From contig NZ_SLXW01000002.1 in NCBI RefSeq assembly GCF_004341085.1, positions 744,001-808,000 of the forward strand: a DNA stretch of 64,000 nt, given 5' to 3'. Each line of letters starts with the position of its first letter. The stretch's first letter is position 1. Below the pieces are notes generated by a model. It was not told the DNA's origin. It saw only the letters and a list, made by a program, of their open reading frames with translations, and did not search any database. The DNA is from Sphingomonas sp. PP-CE-1G-424 (GTDB lineage: Bacteria > Pseudomonadota > Alphaproteobacteria > Sphingomonadales > Sphingomonadaceae). This document shows, piece by piece, positions 54,587 through 63,535 of this stretch. The translations under genes and the position numbers were made by a program.

Positions 54587-56688
54587 GGCAGCGCGCGGCG
54601 CTTGCCGGACTGCTGGTGCTGATCCTCGCCGCGGTCGGGTTCGACTGGGCGACGTTCCCGCCGCCGCTGCCGGGCTATGCGCAGGTGCGCGCTGCGTGGA
54701 AGCCGTCGGAGGCGTGGCTCTACGATCGCCACGGCGTGCTGATCGACAGCGCACGCGTCAATTTCGCCGCGCGTCGGCTGGCGTGGGTACCGCTCGACCA
54801 GATCGCCCCGGTCGTGCCCACCACCGTCGTCGCGGCGGAGGACGCCCGCTTCCGCAGCCACGGCGGCGTCGACTGGCTGGCGATCCTCGGCTCGATCCGC
54901 GCCCGAACGAAGGGCGAGCGGGGCAGGGGTGCCAGTACGCTCTCGATGCAGGTCGCCGCGTTCCTGTCGCCGACACTGGCGATGCCCGGCGCGCGCGGCT
55001 GGCGCGACAAGCTCCGCCAGATGCGCGCGGCCCGATCGCTGGAGATGACGTGGAGCAAGGACCAGATCCTCGAGACGTATCTCAACCTCGCGCCGTTCCG
55101 CGGCGAGGCGCAGGGGATCGGTGCGGCGGCGCTGTCGCTGTTCGGCAAGACCCCCGCGGCGATGGCACGCGACGACGCGCTGCTGCTGACCGCGCTGCTC
55201 CCCGATCCCCAGGCGCCCGCCCCTCGCATCGCCGCGCGGGCGTGTCGCCTGGGTGGCACAGGGGACTGCGCGCGGTTCGCCAGCGAGGCCGCGTCGATGC
55301 TCGGCCCGGTGCGGACGCTGGCGCTCGATCCGGGGCTCGCGCCGCATCTCGCTGATCGCCTGCTGACCAAGCCCGGCCTGCGGATCACGACCACGCTCGA
55401 CGCCGCGCTCCAGCGCACGGTCGCCGCCGCGCTGCGTCGCCAGTTGCTCGGGCTCGGTGGATCGCGCGCGCGCGACGGTGCCGCGGTCGTGATCGACAAT
55501 GCGAGCGGTGACGTCCTCGCCTATGTCGGCGGGATCGGCGGTGCCTCGACCGCGCCATCCGTCGATGCCGCCGACGCCTATCGCCAGGCCGGGTCGACGC
55601 TGAAACCGTTCCTTTACGCGCAAGCGATCGAGCGCGGATACCTGACCCCGGCGTCGGTGCTGGACGATTCTCCCGTGCAGCTCGACACGGCGTCGGGGCT
55701 CTACGTACCGCAGAACTACGATCGCGGGTTCAAGGGGCGCGTGTCGGTGCGCAGCGCGCTGGCGGGGTCGCTCAACGTGCCCGCAGTGCGGACGTTGCTG
55801 CTGGTCGGGGTCGAGCCGTTCCGTGATCGGCTCTGGGATACGGGCTATCGTGGGCTCGTCGAGGACGGCGATTATTACGGGTTCAGCCTTGCGCTCGGAT
55901 CGGCCGAGGTGACCCTGCTCGAACAGGCCGATGCGTACCGGTCGCTGGCGAATGGCGGGCGCTGGTCCCCGCTGCGGCTCACCGCCGACGCTCCCCACGT
56001 TGCCGCTCGTCCGGTCACGACGCCCGCGGCCGCGTGGATCGTCGCCGACATGATGGCCGACCCCAACGCCCGCGCCGCCACCTTCGGTCTGGACTCGGCA
56101 CTGCGGCTGCCGTTCTGGACCGCGGTGAAGACGGGCACCTCGAAAGGCATGCGCGACAATTGGTGCGTAGGCTTCTCACGCCGCTACACCGTCGCCGTGT
56201 GGGTCGGGAACGTCGAGGGCGATCCGATGCGCGCGGTCTCGGGCACCAGCGGCGCGGCGCCGGTGTGGCGCGACGTCATGCTCGCGCTCGGACGCGACGA
56301 CGAACGCGGGCCCCCCATGCCCGCCGGCGTCGAACGTCGCCGCATCGCGTTTGCCGATGCGATCGAGCAGCCACGGATCGAGTATTTCCTCCGCGGTACC
56401 GGCCAGTCGCTGATCGCCGCGGCGCCAGCCACCGCCCGCCGCGCGCGGATCGTCAACCCCGCCTCGGGCAGCGTCTACGCGATCGACCCCGACATCCCTG
56501 CCGACCGCCAGCGCCTCGCGATCGAGACGACCGGCGACGTCCGCGCGCACCACGTGTTCCTCGACAATCGCGACCTCGGCCCCGCCGCGCAACAACTGCT
56601 GTTCTTCGCTCCGCCGGGCCGGCACCGATTACGGCTCGTCGACGCAGCCGGTCGCGCCGCCGACCAGGTGATCGTCACGATCCGCTGA
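54583..56688 (+). CDS. pbpC: Penicillin-binding protein 1C
   Basis: PBP1C is a bifunctional-type peptidoglycan synthase paired with periplasmic macroglobulin. The 701-residue protein has an N-terminal anchor (about 7-25). The GT51 transglycosylase has catalytic Glu86 in VVAAEDARFRSHGG and GRGASTLSMQ. The transpeptidase has Ser338-x-x-Lys341 in AGSTLKPF, the SLN motif at 396-398 and KTGTS at 516-520. The BiPBP_C-like end begins at about residue 610. It is coupled to the macroglobulin gene by a four-base overlap, the same pairing as in E. coli yfhM-pbpC. Confidence 0.95.
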   Translation: MRQRAALAGLLVLILAAVGFDWATFPPPLPGYAQVRAAWKPSEAWLYDRHGVLIDSARVNFAARRLAWVPLDQIAPVVPTTVVAAEDARFRSHGGVDWLAILGSIRARTKGERGRGASTLSMQVAAFLSPTLAMPGARGWRDKLRQMRAARSLEMTWSKDQILETYLNLAPFRGEAQGIGAAALSLFGKTPAAMARDDALLLTALLPDPQAPAPRIAARACRLGGTGDCARFASEAASMLGPVRTLALDPGLAPHLADRLLTKPGLRITTTLDAALQRTVAAALRRQLLGLGGSRARDGAAVVIDNASGDVLAYVGGIGGASTAPSVDAADAYRQAGSTLKPFLYAQAIERGYLTPASVLDDSPVQLDTASGLYVPQNYDRGFKGRVSVRSALAGSLNVPAVRTLLLVGVEPFRDRLWDTGYRGLVEDGDYYGFSLALGSAEVTLLEQADAYRSLANGGRWSPLRLTADAPHVAARPVTTPAAAWIVADMMADPNARAATFGLDSALRLPFWTAVKTGTSKGMRDNWCVGFSRRYTVAVWVGNVEGDPMRAVSGTSGAAPVWRDVMLALGRDDERGPPMPAGVERRRIAFADAIEQPRIEYFLRGTGQSLIAAAPATARRARIVNPASGSVYAIDPDIPADRQRLAIETTGDVRAHHVFLDNRDLGPAAQQLLFFAPPGRHRLRLVDAAGRAADQVIVTIR

Positions 56689-56751
56689 GCAGGCTGCATT
56701 TGCGGACGGGCTGGCGCGCAGGGATCAAGCGCGAAGCCTGCCGTTCGCCGT

Positions 56752-57975
56752 TCACAGGGCCCGTTTGCTCGCCGTGTGCGATCCTCGCGTCGGTCCGACG
56801 TCGATCACCCGCAACCGATAGCGTCCTGCCGGCAGCATCAGCGCGACATCATCGCCCGCGCGGATCGCGATCCGGTCCAGCGGCACGGAGGCGGCGGGCT
56901 CGCCGACCGGGCGGGCCTCGACGACGCGCCAGCCGCTTGCCGGATACAGCCCGCGCGGGATGCTGACGGGCAGGTCGCCGGCCCGCTGCCGCCATAGGGG
57001 GCGGCCGCGGACAAAGCGCGCGGTGGGGTGATCGACGACCAGGTCGAACGTGCCGGGCGGCTCGTCGTTCGGCAGCGCGGACAGCCGCACCTCGCCGCCG
57101 CCGCCGCGACACGTCGTCTGCGAGATGGTGAGCGGATCGATTCCGGTCGTCGCCTTGAGCCGCGCGGCCATCCACCGGGTGCCGTCGGCGCGAGGCACCT
57201 CCGCGGCGTGCGAGTAGCCGACATGGACCAGCAGCTTGGCACCGGGATGATCGTGTACGTAGGCGGCGAGGTTGCGCGCCTGTCCTTCCTCGCGCGTTGC
57301 GATCCGCTGCTCCATCGTCGCGTCCGCCGCCGGATGTTCGTCGATGAACTCGTAGGCCAGGAGATGATAGCCGAGTGCCTTGGCACGTCGACCGAGCCGC
57401 CCGTATCCCGCCTCCGAGAGATAATGGCCGTCGCCGTCCTCGAAATACGGCAGCGCCGGCTGCCGGACGAACGCCGGCAGATATCGCGCCGGCGTGCCGG
57501 GCAGCGACGCAGACAGCGTTTCCAGTGCCAGCGTGTCGTACCCGAGCGGCCGCAACCGGGTCGCGACCGCGGCGCTGAATCCGCGATGGTCGGTGCGCTC
57601 GTGGCTCTCGGTGACGATGACGATCGAGGTCCTCCGCGCGCGTCGCGCGATCTCGGTCAGGACGTCCGTTGCGGCCGCGACCGGCGCGCATGCCTTCGCC
57701 CGATAATCATTGCTGCTCGCTGCGATCAGGTCTTCCCGACCAAACAGGCTCAGCGTCTGTGCGGTGCTGCCGTCGCCGAGCGGATGCGTCGGTTCGATCG
57801 CTGCCAGCCGGGCCAGACTAGAGGACAAGTCGGGGAGGCTGGCGGCGGTAACCCGCTCGACCGGTCCCACGAAGCGGACGCTCCGCACCGGACGGTCTTC
57901 CTTGGCCATGACCGATGCGCCGAGCGTCGTGAGCACCAGCAGGGAAGCGATGCGCGGGGCAGGAGATATAGGCAT
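56752..57975 (-). CDS. Secreted protein with erythromycin-esterase/ChaN-like core
   Basis: The 407-residue protein has a likely signal peptide (ISPAPRIASLLVLTTLGASV, cleavage near VMAKED). The core pattern is IVIVTESHERTDHRGFSAAV, YDTLALETL, the mid helix EAGYGRLGRRAKALGYHLLAYE, REEGQARNLAAYV and LLVHVGYSHAAEV. This resembles the EreA/ChaN/TIKI fold with its His-Glu metal or active-site pattern (ESHERTDH, HVGYSH). The C-terminal ~130 residues are beta-rich. I cannot assign a substrate; macrolide resistance should not be assumed. ATG at 57975 is chosen over a TTG at 57990; neither has a strong ribosome site. Confidence 0.65.
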   Translation of the reverse strand: MPISPAPRIASLLVLTTLGASVMAKEDRPVRSVRFVGPVERVTAASLPDLSSSLARLAAIEPTHPLGDGSTAQTLSLFGREDLIAASSNDYRAKACAPVAAATDVLTEIARRARRTSIVIVTESHERTDHRGFSAAVATRLRPLGYDTLALETLSASLPGTPARYLPAFVRQPALPYFEDGDGHYLSEAGYGRLGRRAKALGYHLLAYEFIDEHPAADATMEQRIATREEGQARNLAAYVHDHPGAKLLVHVGYSHAAEVPRADGTRWMAARLKATTGIDPLTISQTTCRGGGGEVRLSALPNDEPPGTFDLVVDHPTARFVRGRPLWRQRAGDLPVSIPRGLYPASGWRVVEARPVGEPAASVPLDRIAIRAGDDVALMLPAGRYRLRVIDVGPTRGSHTASKRAL

Positions 57976-58065
57976 TGCCGAGGCTATCAAGCCGGGCCCC
58001 GGTGTTCCACACCCTAGTCGCCGTTTCGCGATCCTGGTGGATGGGTCGAGCGGCGCGGCACGGTC

Positions 58066-58476
58066 TCAGGCATCGTCCCGAACGCCGGCATATTGCGCAT
58101 CCGTGACGGGTTCGAGCCATTCGACGTTCTTGCCGTCGAGCGCCTCCTGGACGGCGATGTGAGCCATGGCCGTCGTCGGGGTCGCACCATGCCAGTGCTT
58201 GTGGCCGGGAGGACACCAGATCACGTCGCCGGCGCGGATTTCGACGACCTTTTCGCCCTCGCACTGCGTCCAGCCGCAGCCGGCGGTGACGATCAGCGTC
58301 TGGCCGAGCGGATGGGTGTGCCAGTGCGATCGCGCGCCGGGCTCGAACGTCACCGCCGCGCAGGAATGACGGGCGGGAGCGGGCGGCACGTTCAGCGGGT
58401 CGATACGTACGCTGCCGGTGAAATAGCCGGCTGGGCCGGGTTGCGACGGCTGTGATCCTGCGCGCTTGAGGTGCAT
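58066..58476 (-). CDS. Cupin domain protein
   Basis: The 136-residue protein is a single conserved-barrel cupin: motif 1 is [20 protein letters not shown] (metal His residues), and motif 2 is [17 protein letters not shown]. Similar small cupins act as mandelonitrile-lyase-like or carboxymuconolactone-decarboxylase-associated proteins, often near oxidoreductase genes. It lies alone here, on the minus strand, and its substrate is unknown. Confidence 0.87.
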   Translation of the reverse strand: MHLKRAGSQPSQPGPAGYFTGSVRIDPLNVPPAPARHSCAAVTFEPGARSHWHTHPLGQTLIVTAGCGWTQCEGEKVVEIRAGDVIWCPPGHKHWHGATPTTAMAHIAVQEALDGKNVEWLEPVTDAQYAGVRDDA

Positions 58477-58592
58477 CGAACGACTCCTTGTGGGTGATTT
58501 AGGCGAGATATCGCCGCATGTTTGCGGGCTTCGGTGGGTTCGTCGGCCGTGATAGATAGTGCGCGTACGGCGCGAGGGCGTGCGGGACGCGG

Positions 58593-59789
58593 TCAGGCGG
58601 CGGCGCGTTCGGTGCCGCAGAACAGCGCGACCGCTGCTGCCGCGCCGAGGATCGCCGCGCAGCCGAGAAACTCCGTGCTCGGTCCGGCGGCATCATACGC
58701 CAGGCCGCCGATGGTCGCCCCGGACATGATCGCGAACTGGACCACCGCGACCATCAGCCCGCCACCGGCTTCGGGATGGTCGGGGGCGGCGCGGGTCAAC
58801 CAGGTCCACCATCCGACCGGTGCCGCGGTGGCGACGAAGCCCCACACGGCGAGCAGGACCGCGACGATGGCGACCGACCTCCCGAAGATCGCCAGGCCGA
58901 CCGCGACGAGGGCCATGATCGCCGGGATGGCCGCGAGCAGGAGGTGAAGCCGGCGGCCGATCAGGCGACCGATCAGCGTCGTGCCGACGAACCCCGCGAC
59001 GCCGACCACGAGCAGCAGCGTCGACAACGTGCCCAGCCCGACCCGCGTCACCTGTTCGAGGAAAGGACGCAGATAGGTGTAGAGCGCGAACTGGCCCATG
59101 AAGAGCAGGACCGCACCGGCCAGCCCGAGCAGGACCATCCTGCGCTGCAACAGGACCAGCATGCCGCTGCCCCCGACGCGTCGTTCGGCGGGTAGCGACG
59201 GCAGCGCAAAGGCCTGCCACGCGGTCGCGGCGATCGCGATCGGCACCACGCAGAAGAAAGCGCCACGCCAGCCGATCAGGCCACCGAGAAAGCTGCCTAG
59301 CGGCGCGCCGATCACCGTGGCGAGCGCGTTGCCGCCGTTGAGCATGGCGAGCGCCTTGGGCACCGCCTCCGCCGGCACCAGCCGCATCGCGATCGCCGCG
59401 GACATCGACCAGAAGCCGCCGATGGCGATCCCGAGCACCGCGCGTCCGAGCATCAGCATCGCGTAGGTCGGCGCGCAGGCCACCACGGCGCCGGACACGA
59501 TCAGCAGGGCGGTCAACCCGAGCAGCACCAGGCGGCGATCGATGCCGTTGATCACCCGGCCGAGCGTCAGGCTGGCGATCATCGCGAACAGGCCCGAGAT
59601 CGCGATCGCCTGGCCCGTCTGGCCTGTGGTGAGCCGGAGATCGGCGGCAATGGGGCTGAGCAGGCTGACCGGCATGAATTCGGACGCCACCAGCACGAAG
59701 GTGCAGAGCGTCATCGCGTACACGGCGCTCCATGCGGGCGCTTGCGACGCGTGGCCGTGCTCGGCGTCGATCAGGGTTGCGGTGGTCAG
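58593..59789 (-). CDS. MFS transporter (DHA1, AraJ-like) with probable CTG start
   Basis: The 398-residue protein has 12 membrane spans with MFS motifs: [19 protein letters not shown], the loop [32 protein letters not shown] and [20 protein letters not shown]. It resembles sugar or drug exporters of the AraJ/YdhP group. No ATG or TTG gives a complete first span with a ribosome site. A CTG at 59789 follows GGAGAG by 6 bases and yields a normal N-terminus ([20 protein letters not shown]). A GTG at 59723 (376 residues) starts inside the first span. The LysR gene just upstream on the same strand may control it. Confidence 0.87.
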   Translation of the reverse strand: MTTATLIDAEHGHASQAPAWSAVYAMTLCTFVLVASEFMPVSLLSPIAADLRLTTGQTGQAIAISGLFAMIASLTLGRVINGIDRRLVLLGLTALLIVSGAVVACAPTYAMLMLGRAVLGIAIGGFWSMSAAIAMRLVPAEAVPKALAMLNGGNALATVIGAPLGSFLGGLIGWRGAFFCVVPIAIAATAWQAFALPSLPAERRVGGSGMLVLLQRRMVLLGLAGAVLLFMGQFALYTYLRPFLEQVTRVGLGTLSTLLLVVGVAGFVGTTLIGRLIGRRLHLLLAAIPAIMALVAVGLAIFGRSVAIVAVLLAVWGFVATAAPVGWWTWLTRAAPDHPEAGGGLMVAVVQFAIMSGATIGGLAYDAAGPSTEFLGCAAILGAAAAVALFCGTERAAA

Positions 59790-59904
59790 CGAAGCTCTCC
59801 TCGGAACGCGGCGGCGTATTTCTCCGGCGAGATAGGCCTGTTCGGCGACGACGATTAGCCCCGATGCGCTCCCAGGACCTGTGAGCAGCGCTCAACGTTT
59901 CGCA

Positions 59905-60813
59905 TCACCGCCCGAGCGGCTGCAACTCCTTGATCAAGTCGATCAACGCCCGGAGGCCGGTCGGCACATGGCGGCGGCTCGGGTAATATAACTCGTAGCC
60001 GGGGCCGGTCGTCGACCAGGACTCCAGCACCAGCGAGAGCGCACCGGATGCGACATGGGGCTCAAAGATCGGCGCGATGCCATAAACTAGTCCCGCGCCG
60101 CCGAGCGCCATCGCCAGCATGGCGCGGCCATCGTCGGCGGTGATCCGGCTCGCGACCGGCACCGCGAACTCCCCGTCCGGTCCCTCGAACTCCCAACGAT
60201 AGATGCGATCGTCCCCCAGCCGCACGCCGATGCAGCGATGCCGAACGAGATCGGCGGGGGTCGTCGGCGTACCGAACCGCGCGAGATACGAAGGCGCCGC
60301 CGCGACCACCCAGCGCAGGTCGGCGGACAGCCGCTGCGCGATCATGTCCTCCGGCACCGTGCCGCCATGACGGATGCCCGCGTCGAACCCGGAATCGACC
60401 ACATCGATCATCCGGTTGCTGGCGACGATGTCGACCTCGACGTCGGGATAGCGGTCGGCGAACGCCGACATCACCGGCCCGAGCAGCAAGGTCGCAGCGT
60501 CGGCGACGACGTTGAGGCGTATCCGCCCGGCCGGCGTGTCGCGAAAGCGGTTGAGGCCTTCCACGGCCAAGGCGATCTCGGCGAACGGTCCTTCGACCGC
60601 ATCGCGCAACGCCTCCCCGGCCGCGGTGAGCGTGACGCTGCGGCTGGTGCGGTTGAGCAGACGCACGCCGAGCCGTCCTTCCAGCCCCTTCAGCGCATGG
60701 CTCAGGCCCGAAGCGGTGACGCTGAGTTCGAGCCCCGCGCGACTGAAACTGCGGTGTCGCGCGATCGCCAGAAAATAGGTGAAATCGGCCATGTCGGGTC
60801 GGCTGGAAGGCAT
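59905..60813 (-). CDS. LysR family transcriptional regulator
   Basis: The 302-residue protein has the N-terminal winged HTH (ADFTYFLAIARHRSFSRAGLELSVTASGLSHALKGLEGRLGVRLLNRT) in standard LysR spacing. The effector domain has LNVVADAATLLLGPVMSAF and AGIRHGGTVPEDMIAQRL. It is of the type often encoded next to MFS exporters, and it lies directly upstream of one on the same strand. The ATG at 60813 is used; a Met seven residues on is possible. Confidence 0.92.
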   Translation of the reverse strand: MPSSRPDMADFTYFLAIARHRSFSRAGLELSVTASGLSHALKGLEGRLGVRLLNRTSRSVTLTAAGEALRDAVEGPFAEIALAVEGLNRFRDTPAGRIRLNVVADAATLLLGPVMSAFADRYPDVEVDIVASNRMIDVVDSGFDAGIRHGGTVPEDMIAQRLSADLRWVVAAAPSYLARFGTPTTPADLVRHRCIGVRLGDDRIYRWEFEGPDGEFAVPVASRITADDGRAMLAMALGGAGLVYGIAPIFEPHVASGALSLVLESWSTTGPGYELYYPSRRHVPTGLRALIDLIKELQPLGR

Positions 60814-60932
60814 GACTTACGGTGTGGAGCGTCCCCCCGGCGAAGACAATACGCACCGGGGGCAGAGGGACCAGGTATGCGGCGTGACCTGTGGCTGGCC
60901 GAGCCGCGTGGGCGCGCATGTCTGGTTCCGAG

Positions 60933-61217
60933 TCAGGCCGCTGACGACAAGATGCAATACACCAGCACCGGCACGCCGATCAAAAGGATCAAAAGCAGAA
61001 GGTTCAGCTCCATAAGTCTACCGAGCCAGTTCCGCTTTCCCTCCGGCCCGCCCGCCGCATCGGCTTTCGAATAGTCCTCGACGATTTCCATGTCGAATTT
61101 GTTCGAGAAGAAGTGTTTGGGTCGCATTCTCAGAAAAGGCTGAGGCGACGGGCTGCGAACCTGTGGCTTATGGTCGTTCGCAGAAGGGTCATCGGATTTC
61201 GAGATATTGTCTGCCAT
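60933..61217 (-). CDS. Small protein with C-terminal membrane anchor
   Basis: The 94-residue frame starts MADNISKSDDPSANDHKPQV. It has a hydrophilic N-terminal ~65 residues with Pro- and Lys-rich segments, then one strong membrane span (LNLLLLILLIGVPVLVYCIL) at the end. I know no family for it. The ribosome site is weak and the composition is less GC-biased than neighbours, so it is a moderate call. It lies upstream of the LysR gene, on the same strand. Confidence 0.5.
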   Translation of the reverse strand: MADNISKSDDPSANDHKPQVRSPSPQPFLRMRPKHFFSNKFDMEIVEDYSKADAAGGPEGKRNWLGRLMELNLLLLILLIGVPVLVYCILSSAA

Positions 61218-61574
61218 TTTACGGTTTCCGCACATTCGAGATCATGGGCGCGCAGCACGCGTCCCAAAGGTCAGATCGAATAAAGCCCGAACTCGAGCGG
61301 CATTGGCCGCGAGCTCGGGCTAACCGCGTGCGGCGAGTTGGCCAGCGTGGTCGCGAAAACGCTTATGTGTCGCAGGTGCGTACATGCGAATACCATCGTG
61401 GACCCACGCCGTAATGTCAACGCGCGCAAGATTCCGGTGCAACCATATTGCCCTCGACGGGCGAAACCTTGGTTCGAAGAGGCGGGGAGGGCGCTTTGGC
61501 GCTCGGCTTCAGGACGTCGAGACAGGGGCCGTGTCCGTCGAAGAAGAGTTTCGACTTCCCGTGGTGGTGAAAAG
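61218..61574. other. Gene-free region between small membrane gene and tRNA-Thr
   Basis: No supported gene is seen. The only clear structure is a hairpin at 61284-61321 that may end the leftward tRNA transcript. Open frames over this stretch and the tRNA are not gene-like. Confidence 0.6.
61284..61321 (-). terminator. Possible terminator of the tRNA-Thr transcript
   Basis: agcccga-a-ctcg and cgag-c-tcgggct form a stem with one mismatch. On the minus strand the stem is followed by TTTATT. It lies about 250 bases beyond the tRNA gene, so the assignment is tentative. Confidence 0.45.
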
Positions 61575-61650
61575 TGGTGCCGGTTGCAGGAATCGAACCC
61601 GCGACATCCAGTTTACAAAACTGGCGCTCTACCAACTGAGCTAAACCGGC
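61575..61650 (-). tRNA. tRNA-Thr (anticodon UGU)
   Basis: Minus strand, 76 bases including an encoded CCA (61577-61575). The 5' arm GCCGGTT (from 61650) pairs with AACCGGC before the discriminator A. The D arm has TTAGCTCAGTTGGTAGAGC. The anticodon stem CCAGT/ACTGG holds the loop TTTGTAA, with anticodon TGT (threonine, ACA codons and wobble). The T arm has GGTTCGATTCC. All arms close normally. Confidence 0.97.
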
Positions 61651-61696
61651 CCACGTGCGCAGCGGCAAGGCGTCCGCGACGTTGCGCTCCAATGCT

Positions 61697-62605
61697 TCAA
61701 GAAACGCCGAAGGTCCAGCCCTCGGTGCGGGCGATATCGCGCGTCATGGCTGCCGGCGCCCAGAGATCGGCGCGATCCGCGTTCGCGCGCAGCCACGCCG
61801 CGGTCAGGATCGCGTCGGTGGCGTGATCGTCGTAGCGCGGCAGCGGCGTATGCGGATCGCTGCCGAGACCTGCCAGCGCCGTATCGAGCGCGGCGGCGTC
61901 ACGCATCTTGCTCAGGCCCTTGCGGATCCCGGCGGCGCGCGCGGCGATCGTCGTGTAGATTTCAACGATCGCCGGACCGTGATCGGGCAGCGGATCGAAC
62001 GGCCATACCGGGATGCGGCCCGCCAGCCGGTGCAGCACGCGCATCCCCGTCAGGCTCGATTTGCCGACCTGCGCCGCGCCGACCAGGTTGAAGCAGCTCG
62101 TCGGCGCAAAGCCCATCGCGCGCTGGCCCAGCTCGCAGACGCGCATCCGGCCCGCGCCGCCCGCGAACAGATCGCCGCAATCGCGGTGCTGGCGGAAATG
62201 GCGGCGGATGTCGGGATCGCGCAGGACCGTGTCGACCGCAAGATGCGGGTCGTTCGCCGACAGCGTTTCGACCAGATCCCACAACGCACGCGCGTCGCCC
62301 GGGCTTTGCTGCCAGCCGGGGAAATAGCCGCCCTGATCGACAAACGGGAACGCCGGCGAGAGATCGAGCCCGATGAGCATCGCCGAACCGCGCTGATCCA
62401 GCAGCCAGTCGAGCACGTCCACGCGTGACCAAGTCGCCGAGTCGGGGGACGACACCAGCACCGGCGCCGCATCGCCGACCCCGCAGGTCGCCACCGCGAT
62501 ACCCTTGTGGCGATGCCCTTGCGCGCCAGACCAGTCGATCGCGGTGAACCGGGTAAACCGCGTCGCCTTGCCGGGTTCGGAATTCACAGGCGGCGGGCTC
62601 GGCAT
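61697..62605 (-). CDS. DUF429-like predicted RNase-H-fold protein
   Basis: The 302-residue protein begins a beta-strand motif FTAIDWSGAQGHRHKGIAVA with an Asp, characteristic of DUF429-type RNase-H-fold proteins. A second acidic strand (LIGLDLSPAFPFVD) follows, then a late DDHATDAILTAAWLRA. These would be the metal ligands of a nuclease-like site. A basic CGDLFAGG-like segment and FNLVGAAQVGKSSLTG (about 175) resemble a loop but not a full P-loop ATPase. No signal is present. Function in vivo is unknown. Confidence 0.65.
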   Translation of the reverse strand: MPSPPPVNSEPGKATRFTRFTAIDWSGAQGHRHKGIAVATCGVGDAAPVLVSSPDSATWSRVDVLDWLLDQRGSAMLIGLDLSPAFPFVDQGGYFPGWQQSPGDARALWDLVETLSANDPHLAVDTVLRDPDIRRHFRQHRDCGDLFAGGAGRMRVCELGQRAMGFAPTSCFNLVGAAQVGKSSLTGMRVLHRLAGRIPVWPFDPLPDHGPAIVEIYTTIAARAAGIRKGLSKMRDAAALDTALAGLGSDPHTPLPRYDDHATDAILTAAWLRANADRADLWAPAAMTRDIARTEGWTFGVS

Positions 62606-62611
62606 CGCAGC

Positions 62612-63385
62612 TCAGGTGGCGCGGCGTTCCGACGGGTACAAGGGCTTGAGCAGCACCAGGACGACGATCGCGATCACCAGCGCCGCGGAAGCATAGGGGC
62701 GGCTGAACGCGAGCCCGCCATGATCGACCGGCTTGTCGAGAAAATCGCCGACTGCGGCGCCGAGCGGGCGGGTGAGAATGAACGCGCTCCAGAACAGGAG
62801 AACCCGGTCGACCGCGGTCCACAGATACAGGCCTGCGATCCCCGCGAGCACGATGCCGAACAGGATCGCGGCACCGCCGTAGCCAAGCCCGCCGGTATCC
62901 GCGGTCCAGTCGCCGAGCGCGGTGCCCAGCGTCTGCGAGAACGTGATCGTCAGCCAGTAGAACAGTTCCGCGCGCGGCTCGTGCACGGTCGCGACCGACA
63001 CCGAGCCGAGCCGGTTGTGCCACAGCGCCAGCGACGCGACGACGCAGCCGAGCAGCAGTAGCGATCCGCCTGGATAGCCGATCCCGAGCGAGCGGGTGGC
63101 GAAGTCCGCGAGCGTCGTGCCCGCGGTCGTCGAGGCGATGATCGTCGCCCAATAGAGCGCCGGGCGATAGCGGTCCGCCGCGACCTGTCGCCACACCAGC
63201 AGCAGCAGGATCGCGACGAAGACGATGGTGGCGGTGAGGTAGCCGAGGTTGAGCGACATGCTGACCGTGTCGCCCGCGGTCTCGCCGAGCGTGGTGGCGA
63301 GGATCTTGATGATCCAGAACGCCGTCGTCACCGCCGGCACCTTGGCGGCAACCTTGGCGAGCGTGGCGCGATCGCGAACCGTCAT
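62612..63385 (-). CDS. COG4705-type integral membrane protein
   Basis: The 257-residue protein has about seven to eight spans. It is built of repeats with the sequence pattern FWIIKILATTLGETAGDTVSM, YWATIIASTTAGTTLADFATR, FYWLTITFSQTLGTALGDWT and FWSAFILTRPLGAAVGDFLD. Each has a Thr/Gly/Asp signature, typical of DUF347/COG4705 proteins. The role is unknown; some are linked to metal or stress response. The ATG at 63385 follows GGGGAG. It is divergent from the gene at 63536 and follows the DUF429-like gene at only 6 bases, so the two may be cotranscribed. Confidence 0.87.
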   Translation of the reverse strand: MTVRDRATLAKVAAKVPAVTTAFWIIKILATTLGETAGDTVSMSLNLGYLTATIVFVAILLLLVWRQVAADRYRPALYWATIIASTTAGTTLADFATRSLGIGYPGGSLLLLGCVVASLALWHNRLGSVSVATVHEPRAELFYWLTITFSQTLGTALGDWTADTGGLGYGGAAILFGIVLAGIAGLYLWTAVDRVLLFWSAFILTRPLGAAVGDFLDKPVDHGGLAFSRPYASAALVIAIVVLVLLKPLYPSERRAT

Positions 63386-63535
63386 GATGTTCTCCCCTCG
63401 TTGCTTGGGAGACGCCGACGAGGCGATCGATCCGCAGTATCGCACACCGGAAATCGCGGAAGTTTTACTCGGGACATGTGGAACCGATGCGGCGGCGGCG
63501 TCTCGTCGTCGAAGCAAGAGCAGGGAGATCGCACG

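Noticed and set aside
60062..60919. A 285-codon minus-strand frame overlapping the LysR gene
   Set aside because: It is a phase-shifted shadow of the LysR gene with Arg/Gly-rich translation.
61575..61650. tRNA-Thr as an integration site for a genomic island
   Set aside because: No integrase gene, no direct repeat of the tRNA 3' end and no composition shift are visible beside it.
63480..63510. EcfG-like promoter before the partial gene at 63536
   Set aside because: GGAAC is present, but no GTT occurs at 16 or 17 bases.
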